DNA of 64,000 bases from Cyclobacteriaceae bacterium (GTDB lineage Bacteria; Bacteroidota; Bacteroidia; Cytophagales; Cyclobacteriaceae): positions 248,001 through 312,000 of the forward strand of contig JAEUUG010000013.1 in the NCBI GenBank assembly GCA_016787565.1. The letters run 5' to 3'. Position numbers and translations under genes: made by a program. Below, one piece after another: positions 54,150 to 61,264 of this stretch. The notes under the pieces were generated by a model. The model did no database searches. It was not told the origin of the DNA and saw only the letters and a program-made list of their open reading frames with translations. The first letter of the stretch is position 1. Each line of letters opens with the position of its first letter.

Positions 54150-55586
54150 TTAAATGGTTTCAACTGTGAATCTAAACGTGCTTCCTATTCCTGGCGCTGA
54201 CTCTACCCATATTTTGCCCCCATGCATTTCCACTATTTTTTTGCAATTGGCTAATCCTATTCCATACCCTTCTGCCTCCTGGTCTGTATTTAGTCGTTGG
54301 AAGATCTGAAATATCCGATCGAAATGGTGCTCCTCAATTCCCTTCCCATTGTCGGATACATAAAATTCATGATGTCCTTTTGAATTTAAGCTACAACCTA
54401 TTTTTATTTCAGGCTGGGTATCTTTTTTTCTAAACTTGATCGCATTGTTAATCAGGTTAAGGAACAATTGCATGAATTCAGTTTCATAGGCTTGTATAAC
54501 CGGTAAATGTTCAATGATGAGTACCGTACCTGATGTTTTTATGAGGCTGTTCAGGTCAGATACCACATTTTTTACGACTTCATTACAATCTACAGAAACC
54601 AGTTTATTGTTTTTTCCAAGTCTTGAAAATTCCAGTAATGTTCGCACCAACATACTCATGCGTACGGTGGCACGTGAAATGGTTTGTAAATGATTTTTTG
54701 CTTCCGGGTCTAATTTATCCGAAAAATCTTCTTCTAGAATTTGAATGTAGTTGGATACGGTGCGTAAGGGTTCCTGTAAATCGTGTGAGGCAATATAGTT
54801 AAACTGCTCGAGTTCTTTATTTTTTGACTCGAGGGCTATCAATACTTCATGTTTTTTTCGTTCTGTGATGTCAATAATGGATGCGAGCACCACAGTTTCC
54901 TGGTCAGTTTCAATAGGGTTTAAACCAATTTCCACTGGAAATTGAGTCCCATCTTTGCGAAGGGCAAACAACTCTCTTCCGGCACCCATCGAGCGCACAG
55001 ATGGAGAATGGAAATAAGACTCCCGCAAATGAGGATGATTTTCACCAAATTGTTTAGGAATCAGTATTTCTAATTGGTTGCCAATAAGTTCATTCCGGTG
55101 ATAGCCAAATAATTTTTCAGTCTGTGCATTGATCAGCGTGATCTCGCCATCCTTATTGGCAAGTATCATGGCATTTGGAGCCGATTCGACCACCAACTTG
55201 AACCGCTCTTCTGCTTTCTTTCTTGCCGTGATATCAATAATGGAAATGAGTACCATGGTTCCGTCTATTGTGGTCAGGGGATTCAACCCTACTTCAACCG
55301 GAAATTCTGATTTGTCTTTCCGCATGGCAAATAGCTCCCGACCTGAACCCATTGCTCGGGTTTCCGGTTCGGTAAAAAAATGATTGCGCAAGTGGGGGTG
55401 ATGTTTGTGGTATCGGCTTGGAATTAAAATTTCTACTGTTTGGCTAATTAATTCAATCTTACTAAATCCAAATAATTTTTCTGTTTGATGATTAGCATAG
55501 GCAATCTTCCCTTCTTTATTGACAAGTATAATGGCATTAGGGGTTGCTTCTACAATAGCTTGAAAGGTAAGTTCTGAGTGTTTCAT
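54150..55586 (-). CDS. Tandem-PAS histidine kinase
   Basis: 478 soluble residues. The two PAS domains (about 5-125 and 125-245) are close copies: both read ATPNA or SAPNA, then QTEKLFG, ILIP, HPHLR, GRELFA(M/L)RKD, FPVE(V/I)GLNP and IIDIT. They arose by internal duplication. HisKA has [22 protein letters not shown] (about 265), and the HATPase has [28 protein letters not shown] and [11 protein letters not shown]. The kinase is coupled to the receiver gene downstream. Its 5' leader contains two crossing base-pairing possibilities. Confidence 0.93.
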   Translation of the reverse strand: MKHSELTFQAIVEATPNAIILVNKEGKIAYANHQTEKLFGFSKIELISQTVEILIPSRYHKHHPHLRNHFFTEPETRAMGSGRELFAMRKDKSEFPVEVGLNPLTTIDGTMVLISIIDITARKKAEERFKLVVESAPNAMILANKDGEITLINAQTEKLFGYHRNELIGNQLEILIPKQFGENHPHLRESYFHSPSVRSMGAGRELFALRKDGTQFPVEIGLNPIETDQETVVLASIIDITERKKHEVLIALESKNKELEQFNYIASHDLQEPLRTVSNYIQILEEDFSDKLDPEAKNHLQTISRATVRMSMLVRTLLEFSRLGKNNKLVSVDCNEVVKNVVSDLNSLIKTSGTVLIIEHLPVIQAYETEFMQLFLNLINNAIKFRKKDTQPEIKIGCSLNSKGHHEFYVSDNGKGIEEHHFDRIFQIFQRLNTDQEAEGYGIGLANCKKIVEMHGGKIWVESAPGIGSTFRFTVETI

Positions 55587-55591
55587 CTTTG

Positions 55592-55713
55592 ATTCACTTT
55601 ATGGGGTACTTTTTTAAGCCTGTCGGTAACGTGAGCGTTAGTTATGATTCGTAAAGGAATACAGGGAGACCAGCATGCCACCAGGTAGGTATAAAGTGAA
55701 TTCAACTCCCTGT
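55592..55713 (-). promoter_or_regulatory. Structured 5' leader of the tandem-PAS kinase gene
   Basis: In transcript order the leader holds arm A (ACAGGGAG), arm B (ATTCACTTTAT), arm A' (CTCCCTGT) and arm B' (ATAAAGTGAAT). A/A' (8 bp, 55706-55713 with 55661-55668) and B/B' (11 bp, 55691-55701 with 55592-55602) are perfect and cross each other. B' ends 6 nt before the start codon. Only one pairing, or a pseudoknot, can form. Confidence 0.45.
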
Positions 55714-55721
55714 TTGTCATT

Positions 55722-55729
55722 CTAAATTA
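55722..55729 (-). promoter_or_regulatory. Candidate -7 element of the tandem-PAS kinase gene
   Basis: The minus strand reads TAATTTAG, one mismatch to TAnnTTTG. Transcription would start near 55715, exactly at the first arm of the structured leader. Confidence 0.35.
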
Positions 55730-55808
55730 TGAAAATACTTTTAATACTTTCATTTAATTCCACTATCTGTTCATTTTGTCGCACACGAGATCTTCCTATC
55801 TACCAAAT

Positions 55809-55838
55809 AAAAAGGGCCGGTCCATACGGCACCGGCCC
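55809..55838 (-). terminator. Rho-independent terminator of the PD40 gene
   Basis: An 8-bp GC-rich stem GGGCCGGT/ACCGGCCC with a 9-nt loop, followed on the minus strand by TTTTTATT. It lies about 30 bp beyond the PD40 stop codon. Confidence 0.9.
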
Positions 55839-55864
55839 GACCCAAAGGCCCAACAAACAAAAGA

Positions 55865-56938
55865 TTACAGAGAAGCCAACGCTGAAGCGATGCCCGTAGA
55901 TTTCTTTTCCTTCCGTTGGAAGAATAAATCTTCCATGGAAATTTTATACAAGTTCACATTGTGCACATTGACTTGCTTGGAGAATGTAGCCACTGAACCA
56001 CATGAGGAAATGCTGAAAAACTCATCGTCCATTATGCCATTAACTGCGGGGCCAAGGTTTTCCGGTTCACTCCAGTTGGTCCACGAGTCATCCAGCCTGC
56101 GCGTAACAAAGATATCATACCCACCATAACCGTTATGGCCTTTTGAAGCAAAGTACAGCGACTTCAGGTCATCGGCCAGGAAAGGAGATGATTCTTCATC
56201 TTCTGTATTGATAACACCGCCCATGTTGATGGGTTGACTACCATGCGTTCCATCCCAGAAACTCACGTACAAATCACGGCCTCCATAGGCGTCACCACGC
56301 TGCACGGAAGAGATGATCACACCACTCTTTAGCGACACGTAACGGTTTTCGTGTTGCGACATGTTGTAGTCATCATGTATTGTAATGGCGATGGGTTGTG
56401 ACCACTGGCCGCGAACATTGACACTATAAGAAAGTCCGGCTTTCATCTTCCCGTTCTTATGGTATCGGTTGCCCAAGATGATGGTGTCACCTGTTGTGCT
56501 AACATTGTTGACGAAGTTGGGGCCACTATTGTTTAAAAATCCTGGTAGGCGAATCGGCTCTGACCACACCTGTGTTTCTCTGTCATACCCTGAGTACCAG
56601 ATATCTTCCTGATCGGAGATGCCGCCTGTGTTGAGTGGATGGTTTACACGGCTGAAGTATAGTCGGTTACCGCAGGGTGCCAAGGCAGGCTTGACCTCAT
56701 GATAGGCACTATTAATAGATGCCTGCAGTGGTGTAGCCTCCGCTTCAAGGTTTATACCTTGAATATGACGGATATTGTTACCGGCATTTTTTATACGATT
56801 GATTGGGTTTGCGTCCGTGTAGTTGACGGAGCTGAACGCGGGCTGAGCGAAGCAGGAATAAATTCCAGTCGTCAAGAAGACCAGGCATATCAACAAGGTG
56901 TTGGTAGCGCGTACTTTAATTTCATTGCAGAGTGTCAT
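55865..56938 (-). CDS. Exported PD40-type beta-propeller protein
   Basis: 357 residues with a signal peptide (hydrophobic run ending GIYSCFAQP). At least four PD40/WD40-like blades follow, each with a strand such as ALAPCGNRLYFSR, DTIILGNRYHKNG, SPFLADDLKSLYFASKGHNGYGGYDIFVTRR and FFSISSCGSVATFS. These blades resemble the propeller of PorE/PorW-type proteins, but no OmpA or TPR domain is attached. There is no lipobox or sorting domain at the ends. The gene has its own terminator and a promoter region full of palindromic sites. Likely an envelope protein of unknown role. Confidence 0.8.
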   Translation of the reverse strand: MTLCNEIKVRATNTLLICLVFLTTGIYSCFAQPAFSSVNYTDANPINRIKNAGNNIRHIQGINLEAEATPLQASINSAYHEVKPALAPCGNRLYFSRVNHPLNTGGISDQEDIWYSGYDRETQVWSEPIRLPGFLNNSGPNFVNNVSTTGDTIILGNRYHKNGKMKAGLSYSVNVRGQWSQPIAITIHDDYNMSQHENRYVSLKSGVIISSVQRGDAYGGRDLYVSFWDGTHGSQPINMGGVINTEDEESSPFLADDLKSLYFASKGHNGYGGYDIFVTRRLDDSWTNWSEPENLGPAVNGIMDDEFFSISSCGSVATFSKQVNVHNVNLYKISMEDLFFQRKEKKSTGIASALASL

Positions 56939-56998
56939 ATTCTTTTTTGTTTTATTGTTTGTTTGATGCTGTAAAGGTGGTGTCGATTTCAGCGCCAG

Positions 56999-57019
56999 AA
57001 ATCAGGGAAAACCTGATTT
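56999..57019. promoter_or_regulatory. Palindromic operator-like site, copy 1
   Basis: AAATCAGG-GAAAA-CCTGATTT, an 8-bp perfect dyad with a 5-nt centre, about 60 bp upstream of the PD40 start codon. Confidence 0.5.
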
Positions 57020-57115
57020 GAAAAAAATCAGGCATAAACCCTCCACACGCTATAGTAGATAGGATATTGCTGATTGTTTGAGGTAGTATTTAGGCACAAT
57101 GCTTAGTCCGAAGGT

Positions 57116-57149
57116 CTTACACTATCAGGGAAATCCCTGAGGGTGTAAG
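57116..57149. promoter_or_regulatory. Palindromic operator-like site or hairpin, copy 2
   Basis: Nested dyad: CTTACAC/GTGTAAG outside and TCAGGGA-AA-TCCCTGA inside. It shares ATCAGGGAAA with copy 1. It could be a repressor site or an RNA hairpin. Confidence 0.5.
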
Positions 57150-57264
57150 GTTAAACCCTGAGGCACAGGAGTAACCGCGGTGAGTTGAAACCGGATTCGT
57201 ATGAGGTGTCATTGGCTCTCTTACGAAATATTATTTGAGAGAGTATGCTGCCTTTTGTAAACAA

Positions 57265-57660
57265 TTACCTCGATTTAATCTGTGCGTAGAAAGCCGGAAT
57301 GAGCAACAGCAATACGATAGGGTTCAGTATAAGACGATGCAAAAAAGATATCATCGGACCGTTGTACCCTGGAAAGTAGAGTTTCAAAATAAAGTACGGG
57401 ATAAGAATAAACACCGTGCCGGCCACCTGAACCCAGATTGAAAAAACGACATACTTCCGTTCTACAAACAAGGCATAGATCAACCCGATGGCAAACAAGT
57501 CATTAAGAAAAAACCGTATCGTGCGGTTGACGAGAAAAGCATAGACCGGCTTAACTTCGGGCATACATAACTTCGCGAGATTTGTTTGTTGAAACAGAAA
57601 TACTGTGAGCAAACCCATTACACATATTCCTCCTATTATCCAGCGGCTGGTAACTTTCAT
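57265..57660 (-). CDS. Exosortase F system-associated membrane protein
   Basis: 131 residues with about four membrane helices (WIIGGICVMGLLTVFLF, FFLNDLFAIGLIYALFV, FSIWVQVAGTVFILIPYFIL, LILNPIVLLLLIPAFY). The YxPGYNGPMISFLHRLILNP stretch matches the small protein that accompanies XrtF in Bacteroidota. ATG 57660 is chosen over the GTG at 57693: it gives an ATGA overlap with the xrtF stop codon. Its role in the exosortase system is unknown. Confidence 0.8.
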   Translation of the reverse strand: MKVTSRWIIGGICVMGLLTVFLFQQTNLAKLCMPEVKPVYAFLVNRTIRFFLNDLFAIGLIYALFVERKYVVFSIWVQVAGTVFILIPYFILKLYFPGYNGPMISFLHRLILNPIVLLLLIPAFYAQIKSR

Positions 57661-58193
57661 GGTTTTGAAAATTTCTTCAGCCACACCATCCACAAACCAA
57701 AAATCACAGCATACAAAAAAGCCGTGAACAAATATTTATGGGTAATGTACATATATCGAGGGATGTACTCTGAAACCACAAACAACAATGCTATCCGAAG
57801 CAGGTTCATCAGGTGTATAATGGCGATACCTGCCGGAATGAACCACAGCATAGAAACGCGCCATGAACTGAAGGCAATAATAAAGGCTACAAAAATGATC
57901 ATGGTATTGATGCCATTGCAACCTTCATAAATCGCCAGGGCGTTGTGGTCGTGATAACGCAGGAGCGTATTGGGTTTGTGTTCATGATCTACCACTTCCG
58001 TTTTCCACCCTGCAACATTCAGCACAGTGGAGGTATGTCGGGCTACGAGATGAGTAACCGGATCAGGCTGCGGATTAAAATTCGTAATAAAAATCCCGTA
58101 CAGAAGATTGCCCACCAGGTAAATACCAACAAACTTCAACAGAAAAAAAATAGTTGGCTTAAATTCCTGAATTGAAAATCCTTTCATCTGCAA
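57657..58193 (-). CDS. xrtF: Exosortase family protein XrtF
   Basis: 178 residues with about five membrane helices. The exosortase/archaeosortase catalytic triad is visible: Cys in AIYEGCNGINTMIIF, Arg in LMNLLRIALLF and His in YMYITHKYLFTAFLYAVIFGLW. The short length and partner gene identify the XrtF subgroup. Exosortases cut proteins bearing a motif-helix-basic C-terminus and may join them to a surface glycan. It lies directly beside glycan biosynthesis genes, as is usual for exosortases. A candidate substrate is the 69-residue protein at 30.0 kb. Confidence 0.88.
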   Translation of the reverse strand: MQMKGFSIQEFKPTIFFLLKFVGIYLVGNLLYGIFITNFNPQPDPVTHLVARHTSTVLNVAGWKTEVVDHEHKPNTLLRYHDHNALAIYEGCNGINTMIIFVAFIIAFSSWRVSMLWFIPAGIAIIHLMNLLRIALLFVVSEYIPRYMYITHKYLFTAFLYAVIFGLWMVWLKKFSKP

Positions 58194-58227
58194 TAATTAA
58201 GAAAGACTATAATCCGACACACCAACT

Positions 58228-58857
58228 TCATTTGATCTTATTAGCAGGAACACCCGCCACTGTTGTATGAGCTTCAACATCCCACAGCACAACCGATCCC
58301 ATTCCAACCCTGGAACTGTTGCCCACCTGGACTCGGTTAAGAATACTAGCACCCGATCCGATCATCACACCTTCACCAATTTTTACTTCCCCTGATATAT
58401 TCACTCCGGGCATGACAGAAGAAAAATTACCAACAGTCGTGTCATGTCCAATAGTTGCATTCAGGTTCAACAAAACATGCTGGCCTATCTGGATATCACA
58501 TGTCAGGACTACTCCCGCTGTTACAATTGTTCCTTCTCCGAGTGCAATGGTGCTTTCTTCCTGCAGGATGGCGGCTGGGTGCACCACTGTAGCAAATCGT
58601 TTACCTGAAACACTTATTTTTTCAACCAACTCCCTTTTGAGTTGTGGATTGCCAATCGCTAGAATAAGGAAGTCATCATCACTCAGATTAGCAACTTCTC
58701 TCCATCCACCCATCACCGGCAGGTTTTTAACGGAAGAACCTCTTGTTTTTCCATCATCAAAAAATCCACGTGGCTCCCAATCCTCAAGCACTTTCATCAT
58801 GGACAATACTTCCTTGCCCAAACCTCCGGAACCATAAATGAACAATGGCTTTTTCAT
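58228..58857 (-). CDS. PglD-like sugar O/N-acetyltransferase
   Basis: 209 residues. An N-terminal Rossmann-like PglD_N domain (PLFIYGSGGLGKEVLSMM; FLILAIGNPQLKRELVEKI) is followed by a left-handed beta-helix of hexapeptide repeats (about 95-205: VHPAAILQEESTIALGEG, HVLLNLNATIGHDTTVG, ending AGVPANKIK). The catalytic His is expected in NATIGHD. It overlaps a second PglD-like gene by ATGA. The two presumably acetylate different amino sugars or positions. Confidence 0.88.
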   Translation of the reverse strand: MKKPLFIYGSGGLGKEVLSMMKVLEDWEPRGFFDDGKTRGSSVKNLPVMGGWREVANLSDDDFLILAIGNPQLKRELVEKISVSGKRFATVVHPAAILQEESTIALGEGTIVTAGVVLTCDIQIGQHVLLNLNATIGHDTTVGNFSSVMPGVNISGEVKIGEGVMIGSGASILNRVQVGNSSRVGMGSVVLWDVEAHTTVAGVPANKIK

Positions 58858-59465
58858 GCATTTTTTTTCTTTATAACCCTGGCCGGATTACCAACCACCA
58901 CGGCATGCTCCGATACGTTCTGCCGCACAACTGCTCCCGCACCAACGGTAGCTCCTGCTCCGATAGAAATGCCTGGAATAATTACCGCTCCAGCTCCAAT
59001 CAGTACACCTTCGCCCACGGTTACAGCACCGCATAGCACGGCACCAGGTGCAACGTGTACAAAATCTCCAAGCACACAGTCGTGATCGATTTGTGCTCCG
59101 GTATTAATGATAATGTGATTGCCGATGACGGTCCGAGCCTGAACAATGGCTCTGTGAATAATCATGTTACCTACACCGAGTTGAACTGAATCTGATATCA
59201 ATGCTGAGGGATGGATAACATTAATAAACGCATGCTTAACAGTTTGCACCACGCGCTTCCGTACACCATTATCACCAATGGCTACAAGGGCATGAGCATC
59301 AGGAAACATATCGGGTTGGTAGCTTTTTATCCGCGGAACACCCATCAGGTCGCCAGCGTTCTGTGAATCAAAAATAGACGTGACGTGTACCCGCATTGCG
59401 TTCAGGCAATCCAGTACAACACTGGCGTGTCCGCCACCTCCGATGATGATGATTTCAGTTGCCAC
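58854..59465 (-). CDS. PglD-like sugar acetyltransferase, second copy
   Basis: PglD_N domain (TEIIIIGGGGHASVVLDCL; ALVAIGDNGVRKRVV) and hexapeptide beta-helix (VIHPSALISDSVQLGVGN to VVGNPARVIKK), with the catalytic His in GAQIDHDCVLGDF. No in-frame ATG lies upstream; GTG at 59465 starts right before the first strand, and another GTG exists at 59495. The chosen start overlaps the PglC-like gene by 11 bp. In Campylobacter the PglD enzyme acetylates UDP-4-amino-bacillosamine, and this copy has the closer overall look. Confidence 0.87.
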   Translation of the reverse strand: MATEIIIIGGGGHASVVLDCLNAMRVHVTSIFDSQNAGDLMGVPRIKSYQPDMFPDAHALVAIGDNGVRKRVVQTVKHAFINVIHPSALISDSVQLGVGNMIIHRAIVQARTVIGNHIIINTGAQIDHDCVLGDFVHVAPGAVLCGAVTVGEGVLIGAGAVIIPGISIGAGATVGAGAVVRQNVSEHAVVVGNPARVIKKKNA

Positions 59466-60057
59466 GAAATTTTTCCATTGTTGCCGAGTTTTCACCAGAG
59501 ATACCCTCCGCTTTGAAAACCTTTATGACGGTTAAAAGTAAGATTTTAATATCAATCCAAAAGCCGATGTGATCGGCATACCAAACATCGAAAGCAAATT
59601 TTTGTTGCCAGGAAATAGCATTCCGTCCGTTAACCTGGGCCCAGCCGGTGATGCCCGGCTTCACATCATGCCTGCGTTTTTGATCTGCATTGTAGAGGGG
59701 AAGGTACTCCATCAGCAAGGGTCGTGGCCCGACAAAGGACATATCTCCTTTCAGTACATTCAAGAGTTGTGGCAACTCATCGATGGATGTTTTTCGAATG
59801 AATTTACCGATGGCAGTGAGGCGTTGAGCGTCAGGTAACAGGCTTCCCTGCTCATCTTTTTCATCGGTCATGGTTTTGAACTTGATAACCGTAAAGGCTT
59901 CTCCGTTTAAACCGGGTCGCGGCTGCAAAAACCAAATCTTCCCGTTGTTGGCAACTGCTAATGCCACGGCTGCCAGCAGTATGAAGGGTGAGGCTACCAA
60001 CAACACGACAATAGCAGTAATGAAATCAAAAGCGGGTTTGATCAGACCTCTATACAT
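59455..60057 (-). CDS. PglC-like initiating sugar phosphotransferase
   Basis: A 200-residue monotopic phosphoglycosyl transferase. An N-terminal re-entrant membrane helix (FDFITAIVVLLVASPFILLAA) is followed by PRPGLNGEAFTVIKFKTM, the catalytic Asp-Glu pair in TSIDELPQLLNVLKGDMSFVGPRP, and GITGWAQVNGRNAISW. It would transfer a phosphosugar to undecaprenyl phosphate to start glycan assembly. ATG 60057 replaces an upstream GTG/ATG-type start, which would read into the repeat array. The length is that of PglC rather than the larger WcaJ type. It is followed by two acetyltransferase genes. Confidence 0.9.
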   Translation of the reverse strand: MYRGLIKPAFDFITAIVVLLVASPFILLAAVALAVANNGKIWFLQPRPGLNGEAFTVIKFKTMTDEKDEQGSLLPDAQRLTAIGKFIRKTSIDELPQLLNVLKGDMSFVGPRPLLMEYLPLYNADQKRRHDVKPGITGWAQVNGRNAISWQQKFAFDVWYADHIGFWIDIKILLLTVIKVFKAEGISGENSATMEKFRGN

Positions 60058-60080
60058 GTTGGCAAAATACAGGAAATTTT

Positions 60081-61264
60081 CGTCATGCAGGAAATAGGTG
60101 AGGCCAGTGCATGGCGTGACGAAGCCAATTCGCAATCGAGGAATCATATTAGGATTGCTTCGTCATTCCTAACCATAATTCAGCCCTTCAGTCCTCGCAA
60201 TAACGGTTTATTTTATACCGTCATGGCGAGGAACAAGCGAAGGCAAGTGCACAGCGTGACGAAGCCATCTGGTAATGGAAGAACAATTCTTTTCATTGGG
60301 ATTGCTTCGTCATTCCTAATCATATCCAAGCCCCTCATTCCTCGCAATGACGGTTTACTTTATACCGTCATGGCGAGGAACAAGCGAAGGCAAGTGCATA
60401 GCGTGACGAAGCCATCTCGTAACCGAAAGAAAAATTCTTTTCAAGGGGATTGCTTCGTCATTCCTAACCATATCCAAGCCCTTCATTTCTCGCAATGACG
60501 GTTTACTTTATAACGTCATGGCGAGGAACAAGCGAAAGGCAAGTGCACAGCGTGACGAAGCCATCTGGTAATGGAAGAACAATTCTTTTCATTGGGATTG
60601 CTTCGTCAGCCAACTCAACATCCCTCACTTCCTTCCTCGCAATGACGGATTTACTATCTTCGGGAATGGCAAAAGGAGGATGTATTTATATGATGGCAAA
60701 TAATCGAAATACCACGATTTACACTGGGGTAACTTCTGATTTATACAGCCGTGTTGTTGAACATCGTGAAAAGAAGTACGACAATAGCTTTACTGCCAGA
60801 TACAACTTAACAAAGTTGGTGTATTACGAGACCTTCCACTCTATTGAGGAAGCCATTGACCGTGAGAAGCAAATCAAAGGAGGATCACGGGCAGACAAAG
60901 AAAAACTTATCAGAACGATAAATCCACATTGGAAAGATCTCTTTGATGAGATTAGTCGTTGGTAAGTTGGTAATGATACTCTGGTTATGGTGAGGAACAA
61001 TTCTGCTCAAGGGGATTGCTTCGTCATTCCTAACCATAACCCAACCCTTCATTTCTCGCAATGACGTAATAAACCGTCATGGCGAGGAACACGAGAAAGG
61101 CAAGTGCACAGCGTGACGAAGCCATCTCGTAACCGAAAGAAAAATTCTTTTCATTGGGATTGTTTCGTCATTCCTTCTCACAATCCATTTTTTCACTCCT
61201 CGCAATGACGTATACGCTTCGTCATTCCTTACTCCTATCCTCCCTTTATTCCTCGCAATGAACG
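60081..61264. repeat. Array of palindromic ~147-bp repeats
   Basis: Units start at 60081 (diverged), 60219, 60366, 60514 and 61075, each opening with CGTCATGGCGAGGAAC (the first is altered) and closing with CTCGCAATGACG. Each unit is a long imperfect dyad: CGTCATGGCGAG pairs with CTCGCAATGACG, and TGACGAAGCCATC pairs with GGATTGCTTCGTCA. The centre is a variable AT-rich loop. Two further half units (about 60985-61066 and 61211-61264) contain only the right arm. The array fills the gap between the GT4 and PglC-like genes and encloses the GIY-YIG gene. Confidence 0.92.
60666..60965 (+). CDS. Small GIY-YIG nuclease-family protein
   Basis: 99 residues forming a single GIY-YIG domain. The sequence MAKGGCIYMMANNRNTTIYTGVTSDLYSRVVEHREKK gives the paired tyrosines and catalytic Arg region, and ETFHSIEEAIDREKQIKGGSR gives the Glu. 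It is of the UPF0213/YhbQ-like short type. The only plus-strand gene in this minus-strand cluster, it is embedded in the palindromic array: one repeat unit ends 17 bp before it and a half unit begins about 20 bp after. Longer in-frame starts read into repeats and are rejected. This type is often multicopy in Bacteroidota; a role in spreading the repeats is speculation. Confidence 0.85.
   Translation: MAKGGCIYMMANNRNTTIYTGVTSDLYSRVVEHREKKYDNSFTARYNLTKLVYYETFHSIEEAIDREKQIKGGSRADKEKLIRTINPHWKDLFDEISRW

Larger units (their letters stand above)
56939..57264. other. Intergenic region with repeated palindromic sites
   Basis: A 326-bp gap upstream of the PD40 gene. It holds two full palindromes built on ATCAGGGAAA (56999-57019 and 57116-57149) and two half sites (AAATCAGG near 57026, AAACCCTGAGG at 57153-57163). 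No coding potential is seen. Confidence 0.6.

Noticed and set aside
60085-60498. 137-codon plus-strand ORF across the repeats
   Set aside because: Its sequence is the same translated repeat unit reiterated, kept open by the 147-bp period. There is no independent coding signal.
60495-60665. N-terminal extension of the GIY-YIG gene
   Set aside because: The extra 57 codons are translated repeat. The domain begins at ATG 60666.
60081-61264. CRISPR array
   Set aside because: Units are about 147 bp, nearly identical throughout, with no unique spacers and no cas genes.
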